Shown here piece by piece: positions 46,600 through 58,200 of a DNA stretch of 64,000 nucleotides. Source of the stretch: Saccopteryx bilineata (Eukaryota; Chordata; Mammalia; Chiroptera; Emballonuridae); NCBI RefSeq assembly GCF_036850765.1, contig NC_089493.1, forward strand, positions 297,282,349 through 297,346,348, given 5' to 3'. Positions within the stretch are counted from its first letter, which is position 1. The number at the start of each line of letters is the position of its first letter. The notes beneath the pieces were generated by a model, which had not been told where the DNA came from, did no database searches, and saw only the letters and a list, made by a program, of their open reading frames with translations. A program made the translations under genes and the position numbers.

Positions 46600-47070
46600 C
46601 ACTATGTTCAAGACCCATACACTCTATTAAGGATTATTGCATCATCATCATCATCTTTTTCTTATAATGTCTTTGATTTTAGTACCAGGGTAATACTGGT
46701 CTTATGAAACAAGTTGGGAAATGTTCCATTTTCTCTCATTTCTAGAACAGTTTGTACAGAATTGCTATTTTTCCTTTATTAAATGTTTTGTAGAACTCAT
46801 CCGTGAAGTCAGCTAGTCCCAGAGTTTTCTTTATGAAAATGTTTTAAAGTATAAATTCAATGTCTTTAATAAATAGATTTTCAAGTTAATTTCTTCCAGA
46901 GTCAGTTTTAATTTGTATCTTTTCTCTCTCTCTCTCTCTCTTTTTCCTGGTCCGTATGATTGAAGTTTTATTAAATTCACCAGTTTTCTCAAAGAACCAA
47001 CTTACAACTTTGTTTAAAAAATCTCAAGTTCACTTTTGTTAGACATATTTTGGAATATAGGCATTGAGGT
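46600..47070 (-). mobile_element. Old LINE-1 fragment, antisense (reverse-transcriptase region)
   Basis: Complement of the L1 RT-domain stretch around ACCAGGGTAATACTGGTCTT and GTAGAACTCATCCGTGAAGT; heavily decayed. Confidence 0.65.
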
Positions 47071-47079
47071 TGTAGTATT

Positions 47080-48395
47080 TTTTCTAATCTCTTCCTCATG
47101 TCTATGTAAGTGCGCAGGTGTAAAACATTCAGAGCTGTTCCCAGTCCAAGACAAGTAAACAATTAAGCCATCAAAGTTTTGGAAATAACCAAGAACCCTC
47201 TGTCATTTTATTCTTTTCCTACTATAGTGAAATATTCTGTGAATAAATGGGCTATGAACATTTTATTCTTTTTAAAATATTTTTGAATAATTGATTTAAA
47301 ATTATTTTGTGAAAGAAAAATTCATTCTGAACTCATCTATTTTCCCCTAGGTTCATGGTTTGCATTTTGTGCTCGACTAGACCCACCCGCTCTCCACGGC
47401 ACAGAAATCCACATCTAAGGTGCTGATACTCATCTGTGCCTCAGAAATTCTTCCTCTTTCTCTCTTCCATGTCCAAAATATTTAGTGGGAATACAGGATG
47501 AAAATATTACCTTTACCTGAATCCTTATATTTCATATTTTATCCTTAATGATATGCTCATTATTCTTGTTTTCTTCTGATAGTGTCCTTTGTATTCAGAC
47601 GACACAGGACGGCAGATGGGACGTGTTCAAGTGGCTTCTCTCACGTTTCTTTCAGTGACGTGACGCCCCTCCAGATTTATAATGACAAGACGGTGCTGAA
47701 AGTACGCAATGAACGCCTGTCCTCTCACTCTGCGGCAAGAGTGCTCCCAGAATGCACATCTGGCCGTGGTGTCTTTCATGCCCCCCCCCCCCCGTTCTCC
47801 CTCAGCTGTCTCCACAGCCTCCTTACTCCTGCTTCTCGAGAAGGTTCAGGTATACTCTCTGAATCAAAACAGCTCCCAGGGAGCCTTCCTCTTCTTTTTA
47901 TTCCTATTGCAGGGTGCAGATGTTTATTTTCATATCTTTATTTATTCCTATTGTAGGGTGCAGATGTTTATTTTCATATCTCTTTATTAGAATCTTGGGT
48001 GCCCAACTCCTGGTGTTCCCTTTCATTCCACCAGGACCTCTGCACCAGATGGGAGCAGAGCAATGTCCTCGGAGTTCTTCCTCTCTTCCCGGGCAGGGCA
48101 GCCCTCTTGCACTTATGGAGTATCTACACAGTAATCACTTCAGACAAGAATATGAAAATTGTGCACTCCTAAAGGTCAGTGATGACCAACACTCTTAGCT
48201 GGGATGGGAGTCCCGGCTAGAATGTCAATCCCTGTCTCTCCCCTCTAGAATTAATTTGCCTAGCCACTGAGGTCAAACTCACTGTTACATCTATGTCCTT
48301 GTCATTTTTTCTCCAAGAGTTGTTATTTAAGCTACTTTCTTCATACACCATCTTAATATTTCCTTGGATTTTACCATACATAAAGTGTGTTTACT
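47080..48395. other. Intron sequence with no gene recognised
   Basis: Contains a two- to threefold repeat of TTCCTATTGCAGGGTGCAGA plus TGTTTATTTTCATATC at about 47900-47990 and a run of C near 47781. No exon seen. Confidence 0.45.
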
Positions 48396-48398
48396 ATA

Positions 48399-48752
48399 GC
48401 CCTGGCCAGTTGGCTCAGTGGTAGAGTGTCACCTGGCGTGTGGATGTCCCGGGTTTGATTCCCAGTAAGGGCACACAGGAGAAGCAACCATCTGCTTGTC
48501 CACCCCTTCCTCACACGCCCCTCCTGCAGCCATGATTTGATTGGTTTGAGCACACTGCCCTGGGTGATGAGAATTGGCTTCATGGAGCCTCCACCTCAGG
48601 TGCTAAAAACAACTCAGTTGCAAGCATGGCCCCAAATGGGCAGAGCATCGGCCCCAGACGGGGGCTTGCTGGGTAGATCCCAGTCGGGCGCATGTGGGAG
48701 TCTGTCTCTCGATCTACCCTCCTCTCACTTGGGAAAGAAGAAAAAAAAATTG
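48399..48752 (+). mobile_element. tRNA-derived SINE, family A, diverged
   Basis: Plus-strand copy with head GCCCTGGCCAGTTGGCTCAG. The body is shorter and more decayed; TTGTTTACTAT near its end resembles the left flank GTGTTTACTAT, a probable target duplication. Confidence 0.88.
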
Positions 48753-49076
48753 TTTACTATGAACATCTTATTATTAGCTATCCTTTATTAATACTAGGAA
48801 GCTATAGAAAATAGGTGGCAAACCTCCTCCCCCACAAAAAAACCAAAATTCCCAGAAAGAAAAACATCAAGTGAGCCCTGAATAAACTTGAAGTAGTGAA
48901 ACAATCCCCTGTTCAGCGAGAGAAATCTTCAGCTATGAACTTCTCCACTCTGGCCGGCAAATGACAGCACACTTGGAGACGGGGCTCATAGCAAAGTACT
49001 ATTCACTGAGCTCGGAAAACTAAAAACTAATTTTTGGTTACCAAAACTATGCATCTACAACTCTCTGAATCTATAC

Positions 49077-49227
49077 CTGTGTACGTGCTTTTTGGGTAGG
49101 GTAAATGATAATTTAGCTCCAGTGTATTTTCCCAAGGTGGCATCTGGAATGTGACACTGAATCACTGCAGAGATCTTTCCAACATCACACTGTGGTTCAG
49201 TCTCCATGACTATGTGATATGCAGCAC
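49077..49227 (-). CDS. ABCA-like exon: C-terminal part of NBD1
   Basis: The exon encodes a stretch beginning GAAYHIVMETEPQCDV and ending SFTLPKKHVHR, which matches the ABCA segment after the NBD1 catalytic core (in ABCA3, the GYHM...SQLV...ATL...AELSFILP region). It starts after a CTCTCAG acceptor with a two-base partial codon and ends in phase 2 at a GTATAG donor. It is the most upstream exon seen; catalytic exons of NBD1 must lie beyond 64 kb or be too diverged to see. Joining it to the next exon restores an arginine and continues [11 protein letters not shown] without a break. Confidence 0.88.
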
Positions 49228-49761
49228 CTGAGAGAAATTGTTCAGAAGACAAAAGGAAGAAGGTTTGTACTTTTTTTACCTTGTCAGACCAAGTTCGGCT
49301 CTCCATGGTCCAGGTCACCTAGGTCCGCACGGGAGGAGACACAGCATGTCACAAAAGCTTTTGTTTCGACCCTACCGAGGCTCCCACCTAAAATTCCCAA
49401 ATGTTGCTCCAAGAACCAAGATACTGAGTAAGTAGTAACTTCCTCTGTAATTTCAATAACTTTTGTAGTTAAACAATAATAAGTGTACAGATACAGTAGT
49501 TCTGTGATGAAAGTCCTCTGTGTTCTGGCTACTTAGAATTTTTGAAACTGGAATATTAATAAATATTTATATAGTATCACTGGTTGCCCATTGTGCATCA
49601 GGTATTAATAGACCCTGGGCATACAGCAGTGACAAAATTAGATAAAAACCCCTGCCCTCTATGGGGGGAGCTCAATGAGGAGGTTGAGGGTATTATATTG
49701 AGTGGAACACTTGAAACCATGTCAACATAATAAATTAAAATTAAAAATTAAAAGAAGGTCA

Positions 49762-49965
49762 GCCAGAATCCAGCTGCTGCCCTTTGGCTGGAGACTCCAC
49801 GGCGCGGAGCCAGAGCTGCTGACACTGTGAACCCAGCTGCTGCCCTTTGGCTGGAGACTCCACGGCGCGGAGCCAGAGCTGCTGACACTGTGAACCCAGC
49901 TGCTGCCCTTCGGCTGGAGACTCCACGGCAGGGAGCCAGGGCTGCTGACACTGTGAACCCAGCGA
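49762..49965. repeat. 63-bp tandem repeat, three copies
   Basis: GGCTGGAGACTCCACGGC recurs about every 63 bases (around 49786, 49849 and 49912), with GAGCTGCTGACACTGTGAAC in between. Open in several frames because 63 is a multiple of three. Confidence 0.92.
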
Positions 49966-49999
49966 GCTTGAGCTTCAGAGGCCCCTGCACAGGCTGCAC

Positions 50000-51840
50000 T
50001 CACAGTGTCATCAAGTTTAAAGAGCTAAACAAAAAAAAAGAAATGACTGCCCTCACAAGAGCTAGTTTCTAGACAAAGGGAACAGATTATAATAAAGATG
50101 AACAGGTCAAAAAATATATTGTTAGGGGAAAATAAAAGCAGAAAAGAGAAGTATGAAAGTATGAAATGTTGAAGAAAGACTTACATTTTAGAAATAATTT
50201 TTGATTAGAGACCTTAAAGAAACCAGGGAACTATTGTATTTAGTGCTTTGTCTATATAAAGAAATTACTTTCTAGAATTAAAGAAAAATAATTATAGCTT
50301 TTAAGTATATGCATCTAAAATGGTCATTGTATTTACATTAATGTTTTTATTAAGATTTGTAAAAAGTAAACAGTAAGTATTAAGCATAGATCTCTTATCT
50401 TAGAATTTGGTTTATTTGCCTGGCTTATGTAGAGAAAACACTATTATTTCACTCTACAAATGAGGTAATAGTCATCCAGAGGATGAAATGACAGTCATTA
50501 TTTACTAGCTATGAGAACCAAAACTACTTTTGGCTTTCTTATAAAATGACATAAAAATTGTTTTTTTCTCAAAATGATGACACAATAAGCTTCTCAATTA
50601 TCTTGTCCTCTAAAGATTCATGTTAAGCATATTTAGAGTTAAGCATCTATAAACAGGGAACTGAATGTTCAAAAGTATTATACCTTTTAAAATATTTAGC
50701 TACATATTATATACTATTTTACCAATAACATAAAACTGTGGATATTATTTTAAGTGATTTAATTTATTTATTGAAAGCTTATCTTTTTAGAGATTGAGAA
50801 CTCAATAAAAGAGATAAAGAGTGAACTAATCAAGCTTAGGAAATAAAACTGACCATATGGAGGAAAGAATGAATGATGTCAGAAATAGAAATCTAGGTCA
50901 GAGTAATGGCCGCATGAGAGATACTACTGATCTGTCCCCTTGAAATGTCAATAAATTGAACAGCTATAATGTAGCAAAGCAACCCCAGTTGGGCTCACAG
51001 GCATGCCTGAAAGATACGTGCTCCGAATGGACTGAAGGTAGGAAGATTTGAGGAGGGGGCAGAAGACAAAGTGGACTCACAATCGGTTGTGGAGAGAGGA
51101 GAGGCCCAGACTGTCTGGTGTTTGTCTGCAAGGGTTCCAGAGAGGAAAACCCCAGAGTGACTGGGGCTCCTTTGGCCGAGAGGAGCGGTGAGACTGAGGA
51201 GGAGAGGGGGAGATTCTAAACCAAATGGTGGAAGAATAAGAAGTCATTACCGGTGTACCCATGGTCTGCCCACAGCCTGCTCTCAGAGCAGAGACAGAGA
51301 AGACCAAAGTGCGGCCCCCAGCCTCCCAGATCCTGGCTCCCTCACCTCTCCATGTATGGACAGTGGCAGAGACAGACCCCACAGCTAGCTCTCCAGAGCC
51401 ATTCTCTCCCCGGAAGAACAGAGGTGCCCTGTGTCTGGTCCCCTGGTCTGTTGAGACGAGGGGAGGAGAGCCTGGAGGCCTGGGGCTGCCATTGCTAAAG
51501 CCACAAAGATGGAAAGGCAAAGCCATGACGTCCTCACAAGTCCACCCATCAATGTGACTGCGGCCCCACCTACATCACGGTGACAGCAATTACCCAGCTG
51601 AGGCCAGCTCAGGGATTTCAGAACTAAAACTTGTAATACAGCACAACCCAGTGGAAAAAAAAAAAAGCTCTCAAAACTAAAATTTCTTTAGAATTTCATT
51701 TTCTTTAACATTTATGTTTGTGATTTTTGTTTTTGATTATTTTGCAGTTTTTCTTCTGTACTTGTCATTTAAAATTTTTTTATATTATTCATTGTATATA
51801 TAATTTTTAATTTTCATTTTTTTACTTGTTTTCTTCTGGA
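50000..51840. other. Intron sequence; part possibly repeat-derived
   Basis: 50.0-50.9 kb is AT-rich with nothing recognised. 50.95-51.66 kb is GC-richer, reads AGCAACCCCAGTTGGGCTCA to TAATACAGCACAACCCAGTG, and could be part of an L1 5' region, but I cannot confirm that. Confidence 0.3.
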
Positions 51841-54081
51841 TTTTTTTTTCAAAATTATTTTATTAATTTTTTTATTAGTTTTACCTGGCTGACATCAATA
51901 AATCAGGGTACATATGTTCAAAGAAAACATGTCCAGGTTATCTTGTCATTCAATTATGTTGCATACCCATCACCCAAAGTCAGATTGTCCTCCATCACCT
52001 TCTATCTAGTTTTCTTTGTGCCCCTCCCCCTCCTCCTCTCCCCCCCCCCCCCGTAACCACCACACTCTTGTCAATGTCTCTTAGTCTCGTTTTTATGTCC
52101 CACCTACGTATGGAATAATGCAGTTCTTGTTTTTTTCTGATTTCCTTATTTCACTCCGTATAATGTTATCAAGATCCCACCATTTGGTTGTAAATAACCT
52201 GATGTCATCATTTCTTATGGCTGAGTAGTATTCCATAGTGTATATGTGCCACATCTTATTATCCAGTCTTCTATTGAAGGGCTTTTTGGTTGTTTCCATG
52301 TCCTGGCCACTGTGAACAATGCTGCAATGAACATTGTGCTGCATGTGTCTTTACGTATCAATGTTTCTGAGTTTTTGGGGTATATACCCAGTAGAGGGAT
52401 TGCTGGGTCATAAGGTAGTTCTATTTTCAGTTTTTTGAGGAACCATCATACTTTCTTCCATAATGGTTGTACTACTTTACATTCCCACCAACAGTGAATG
52501 AGGGCTCCTTTTTCTCCATAGCCTCTCTAACATTTGCTATTACCTGTCTTGTTAATAATAGCTAATCTAACAGGTGTGAGGTGGTATCTCATTGCAGTTT
52601 TGATTTGCATTTCTCTAATAACCAATGAAGATGAGCATCTTTTCATATATCTGTTGGCCATTTGTATTTCTTCCTGGGAGAAGTGTCTGTTCATGTCCTC
52701 TTCCCATTTTTTTTTATTGGATTGTCTGTTGTTGAGTTTTACAAGTTCTTTGTATATTTTGGATATTAGGCCCTTATCTGAGCTGTTGTTTGAAAATATC
52801 ATTTCCCATTTAGTTGGCTGTCTGTTTATTTTGTTGTCAGTTTCTCTTGCTGAGCAAAAACTTCTTAGTCTGATGTAGTCCCATTCATTTATTTTGTCTT
52901 CACTTTCCTTGCCTTTGGAGTCAAATTCATAAAATGCTCTTTAAAACCAAGGTCTATGAGTTTAGAACCTATGTCTTCTTCTATGTACTTTATTGTTTCA
53001 GGTCTTATATTTAGGTCTCTGATCCATTTTGAGTTAATTTTAGTACAAGGGGACAAACTTGTCAAGTTTCATTCCTTTGCATGTGGCTTTCCAGTTTTCC
53101 CAGCACCATTTGTTGCAGAGGCTTTCTTTTCTCCATTGTGTGTTGTTGGCCCCTTTATCAAAAATTATTTGACTATATATATGTGGTTTTATTTCTGGAC
53201 TTTCTATTCTGTTCCATTGGTCTGAGTGTCTATTTTTCTGCCAAAACCATGCTGTTTTGATTGTTGTGGCTCTATAATATAGTTTGAAGTCAGGTATTGT
53301 AATGCCCCCAGCTTCATTCTTTTTCTTTAGGATTGCTTTGGCTATTCGGGGTTTTTTATAGTTCCATAGAAATCTGAGGGTTTTTTGTTCCATTTCTTTA
53401 AAAAATGTAATTGGAATTTTGATGAGAATTGCATTCAATTTGTTTATTGCTTTGGGTAATATGGCCATCTTGATTATATTTATTCTTCCTATCCAAGAAC
53501 AAGGAATATTCTTCCATATCATTGTATCTTTTTCGATTTCCCTTAACAATGCTTTGTAGTTTTCATTATATAGGTCCTTTACATTCTTTGCTATGTTTAT
53601 TCCTACGTATTTTTTTTTGTTGTTGTTGCAATCGTGAAGGGGATTATTTTTTTGAGTTCGTTCTCAAATGTTTCATTGTTGGCATATAGAAACACTATAG
53701 ACTTTTGTGTTAATTTTGTATCCTGCGACCTTACTGTATTAGCTTATTGTTTCTAGTAGTCTTTTTGTAGATTCTTTGGGGTTTTCAATGTATAGGATCA
53801 TGTCATCTGCAAAAAGTGATACTTTTACTTCTTTTCCGATATGGATGCCTTTTATTTCTTTGTCTTGTCTGATTGCTCTGGCTAGAACCTCTAGCACCAC
53901 ATTAAATAAGAGTGGAGAGAGTGGACAACCCTGTCTTGTTCCTGATTTAAGGGGGAAAGCCTTCAGTTTTGTGCCATTTAATATGATGTTAGCTGATGGT
54001 TTATCATATATGGACTTTATCATGTTGAGATATTTTCCTCTTATTTTGTTGAGTCTTAAACATAAAATTGTGTTGTATTTA

Positions 54082-54473
54082 TTTTATTGTATTTTTCTGA
54101 AGCTGGAAACGGGGAGAGACAGTCAGACAGACTCCCGCATGCGCCTGACCGGGATCCACCCAGCACGCCCACCAGGGGTGACGCTCTGCCCACCAGGGGG
54201 CGATGCTCTGCCCCTCCGGGGCGTCGCTCTGCCGCAACCAGAGCCACTCTAGTGCCTGGGGCAGAGGCCAAGGAGCCATCCCCAGCACCCAGGCCATCCT
54301 TGCTCCAATGGAGCCTTGGCTGCGGGAGGGGAAGAGAGAGACAGAGAGGAAGGAGGGGGGTGGGGGTGGAGAAGCAAATGGGCGCTTCTCCTATGTGCCC
54401 TGGCCGGGAATCGAACCCGGGTCCCCTGCACGCCAGGCTGACACTCTACCGCTGAGCCAACCGGCCAGGGCCT
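54082..54473 (-). mobile_element. tRNA-derived SINE, family A, nested in LINE-1
   Basis: Flanked by TTGTGTTGTATTT, a duplication of L1 sequence. Confidence 0.96.
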
Positions 54474-55016
54474 TGTGTTGTATTTTATCGAATGCCTTTT
54501 CTGCATCTATTAATAAGATCATGTGTTTTTTTTCTGTGTTTTGTTGATATGGTGTATTACGTTAACCGTTTTACGTATGTTGAACCATCCTTGAGATTCT
54601 GGGATGAATCCCACTTGACTGTGATGTATTATTATTTTAATATGTTGTATTCGATTTGCTAGTATTTTGTTTAATATTTTAGCATCTGATTCATTAGAGA
54701 TATTGGTCTGTAGTTTTCTTTTTTTGTGCTGTCCTTGCCCAGTTTCGGTATGAGGGTTTGTTGGTCTCATAAATGTGTATTGCTTCTTCTTCAATTTTTT
54801 GGAACACTTTGAGTAGAATAGGAACCAAGTCTTCTTTGAATGTTTGATAGAATTCACTAGTATAACCGTCTGGGCCTGGACTTTTATTTTTGGGGAGGTT
54901 TTTAATAGTTTTTTCTATTTCTTCCTTACTAATTCCTCTGTTTAGGCTTTCTGCTTCTTCTTGACTCAGTCTAGGAAGGTTGTATTGTTCTAGGAATTTA
55001 TCCATTTCTTCTAGAT

Positions 55017-55230
55017 CAGTGGTTCTCAACCTTTCTCATGCCATGACCCCGCAATACAGTTCCTCATGTTGAGGTGACCCCAAACCAAAAAATAATTTTG
55101 GTGGCTACTTCATAACTGTAATTTTGCTACAGTTATGATTCGGAATGTAAATACCTGATATGCATTATGTATTTTCCGATGGCTTTAGGCGACCCCGCCG
55201 GGGTCGTGACTCACAGGTTGAGAACCGCTG
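55017..55230. mobile_element. hAT miniature transposon (SPIN/URR1-like), nested in LINE-1
   Basis: A 214-base element with ends CAGTGGTTCTCAACCT and, inverted, CAGCGGTTCTCAACCT (15 of 16 match). An exact 8-base target duplication TTCTAGAT lies at 55009-55016 and 55231-55238, as expected for hAT. The inside holds no coding sequence; ACAGTTCCTCATGTTGAGGT and GCTACTTCATAACTGTAATT recall the SPIN and rodent URR1 families. Confidence 0.96.
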
Positions 55231-58200
55231 TTCTAGATTGTTGAATTTAGTGGCATAAAGTGTTTCATAGTATTCTACAATAATTCTTTGTATATCTATG
55301 ATATCTGTGGTGATTTCTCCTCTTTCATTTTGGATTTTGTTTATATGAGTCCTTTCTCTTTTTTCCTTGGTAAGTCTCACCAAGGGTTTGTCAATTTTGT
55401 TGATCTTTTCAAAGAACCAGCTCCTTATTCTATTATTTTTTTCTATAGTTTTTCTGTTCTCTATTTCATTTATTTCTGCTCTGATTTTTATTATCTCCTT
55501 TCTTCGGCTGGTTTTGGGTTGTCTTTGTTCTTCTTTTTCCAGTTCCTTAAGGTGTGAAGTTAAGTGGTTCACTTGGGCTCTCTCTTGTTTGTTCATATAA
55601 GCCTGAAGTGATATGAACTTCCTTCTTATCACTGCATCCCATAGATTCTGATATGTTGTATTGTCATTTTCATTTGTCTGTATATATCTTTTGATCTCTA
55701 CGCTTATTTCTTCTTTGACCCATTCACTTTTAAAAAGTATGTTGTTTAGTTTCCACATTTTTGTGGGTTTTCCTCCCTCTTTTTGCAGTTGAATTCTAGT
55801 TTCAAGGCTTTATGATCAGAAAATATGCTTGGTACAACTTTGATTTTTCTGAGTTTGCTGATGTTATTTTTGTGGCCCAACATATGGTCAATTCTTGAGA
55901 ATGATCCATGTACACTGGAGAAAAATGTATACTCTGTCACTTTGGGATGAAATGTCCTGTAGATGTCTATCGTATCCAGGTGCTCTAGTGTTTTGTTTAA
56001 GGCCAATATATCTTTATTGATTCTCTGTTTGAATGACCGATCTAGAGCCGTCAGCAGTGTATTGAGGTCTCCAAGTATGATTGTATTTTTGTCAGTTTTT
56101 GTTTTAAGGTCAATAAGTAGCTGTCTTATATATTTTGGTACTCCTTGGTTTGGTGCATATATATTAAGAATTGTTATGTCTTCTTGATTCAGTGTCCCCT
56201 TAATCATTATGAAATGACCATTTTTGTCTCTGAGTACTTTTGCTGTCTTGTAGTCAGCATTATCAGATATGAGTATTGCTATGCCTGCTTTTTTTTGGAT
56301 GTTATTGCTTGGAGTATTGTTTTCCAGCCTTTCACTTTGAATTTGTTTTTATCCTTGTTGCTTAGATGAGTTTCTTGTAGGCAGCATACAGTTGGATTTT
56401 CTTTTTTAATCCATTCTGCTACTCTGTGCCTTTTTATTGGTGAGTTCAATCCATTTACATTTAGTGTAATTATTGATACCTGTGGGTTCCCTATTGCCAT
56501 TTTATACATTGCTTTCTGTCAGTTTTGTGTCTTGTTTGATTCTTCTGTTTTTCTATCCTTTGTTTTTGTTTGGTTGTATTCCATACTTTTTTCCTCTGTT
56601 GCTATCTTTTTAAATCATGTGCTTCTGTGGTGGTTTTTTCAAGGGTGGTTACCATTAAGTAATGAAAGGGTTCCTACCCTGTTCATTGTAATGCACTATT
56701 TTGTGAGTACTTTTGCCCTCCATTGTCCTTTGCTGTTAATTTCCGTCCTCTCCCCCCCCTTTTTTGTTTTTGTTGTCACAGTTTAAATTTGGTTTTATTG
56801 TTTTCTTGGTGGAGCTTTTACTTGTGGTTTTGTTTTGTTTTGTTCTTTGTATCTGGTTGGAAAACCCCCTTTAGTAATTCCTGGAGTGGGGGTTTTCTGA
56901 TGATAAATTCCCTCATCTTTTCTGTATCTGTGAATGTTTTTATTTTTCCTTCATATTTGAAGGATAGCTTTAATGGGTATAGTATTCGTGGCTGAAAGTT
57001 CCTCTCTTTCAAAACTTTAAATATTGGGGTCCACTCTCTTCTAGCTTGTAGAGTTTCTGTTGAGAAATCCAATGATAATCTAATAGGCCTTCCTTTATAT
57101 GTTGTATTCTTCTTTTCCCTGGCTGCCTTGAGAATTTTTTCCTTGTCATTGGTTTGTGCCAAGTTCATTATGATGTGCCTTGGAGTAGGTTTGTTGGGGT
57201 TAAGAAAACTCGGAGTTCTGTTTGCTTCTTGAATTTGAGGCTTTAGTTCTTCCCACAGGCTTGGGAAGTTCTCATCTATTATTTGTTTGAATATGTTCTC
57301 CATTCCATTTTCTCTCTCTTCTCCCTCTGATATACCTATTATTCTTATGTTATTCTTTAACATAACATAAGATGGAGTCAGACAATTCCTATAGGGCTTT
57401 CTCATTTTTTTAAATTTTTGAGTCTCTTTCCTCTTCTCTCTGTTGTGCCTCAAGTTGCTTGTCTTCTATGTCACTAATCCTACCTTCTATCTGGCCTGTT
57501 CTATTAGCTAAGCTTGTTACCTCATTTTTTAGCTCATGAATTTTTTCACCTCTGTTTGTTTTTTATAGTTTCAATTTCCTTGGTAATATATTCTTTGTGT
57601 TCATTGAGTTGTTTTCTGAGCTCCCTAAATTGCCTTTCTGTGTTTTCTTGTATATCTCTTGAGTATTTTTAGGATTTCTATTTTAAATTCTCTGTCATTT
57701 AGCTCCAAGGTTTCCAATATATTAAATTTTTTCTCCATAGATTTTTCCTCATCTATCTGCACTACCTCTCTGTCTTTTGTATCCATGATATTCGATTTCC
57801 TTTTCCTTAATGGCATCTGAGGGTGGTTTTGTTGATAGTACTTTGCGTTTAGTGTGGAACTGCTGGAGGCTCCAAGGATAGATTTTTCTGTCTCTGGTTT
57901 AAGATCTTGTTGAATTTTTGGGAAGATTTATTGGTATCACTCCTTGCGGCGCTATTTCTCTGATGTCACCAGCCCTGGAGTTAATAATAATACCACTCTC
58001 AAATTCCATGGAGGCAGAAAAAATCAAATATCATGGCTACACAAGACAGAGATGTAGTTCAGAAAGAAAATAAAAAAAATCTCCAGAAAGCAATGTCTAT
58101 CACATGGAAACCTTGAAGTTAAATGATAGAGAATTTAAATCTGAAGTTCTGAAAATATTCAGAGATGCAAGAAAACACTGACAGGAAACTTACTGAGCTC

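Larger units (their letters stand above)
130..49227 (-). other. ABCA3-clade ABC transporter gene (ABCA14/15/16/17-like), partial, 13 exons seen
   Basis: ABCA proteins are single-chain membrane transporters (two transmembrane domains, two ATP-binding domains) that move or flip lipids; no substrate can be inferred for this one. The exons, read on the minus strand, give the C-terminal end of NBD1, a variable regulatory linker, the whole of TMD2 except one short exon, and NBD2 up to the H-loop. The first half of the protein lies beyond the exon at 49.2 kb (none found up to 64 kb) and the C-terminus lies left of position 130. Adjacent exons have AG/GT boundaries and compatible phases (2,2,0,1,2,0,then a gap,1,0,0,0,2 in transcript order). 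The protein aligns by eye with remembered ABCA3 over its full length but is clearly diverged, which is why I favour the ABCA14/15/16/17 group, absent as functional genes in human. Functionality is uncertain because of the altered NBD2 signature and one missing exon. Confidence 0.88.
51841..57950 (-). mobile_element. LINE-1, near full length, antisense
   Basis: The minus strand carries a 3' end at the left, ORF2 with an endonuclease start (VSIITLNVNGLNSPIKRHRV, CCLQETHL), RT motifs ([32 protein letters not shown]) and a C-terminal CWxxCG-type end, then ORF1 (SFLNPNKPTPRHIIMNLAQT). ORF1 begins near 57.79 kb (MDTKDREV). Many stops and shifts break both frames, so it is not active. It carries a SINE and a hAT insert. 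Confidence 0.95.

Noticed and set aside
50950..51660. Possible small gene with proline- and serine-rich frames
   Set aside because: Overlapping frames on both strands of similar length, no domain, no splice context; possibly repeat-derived.
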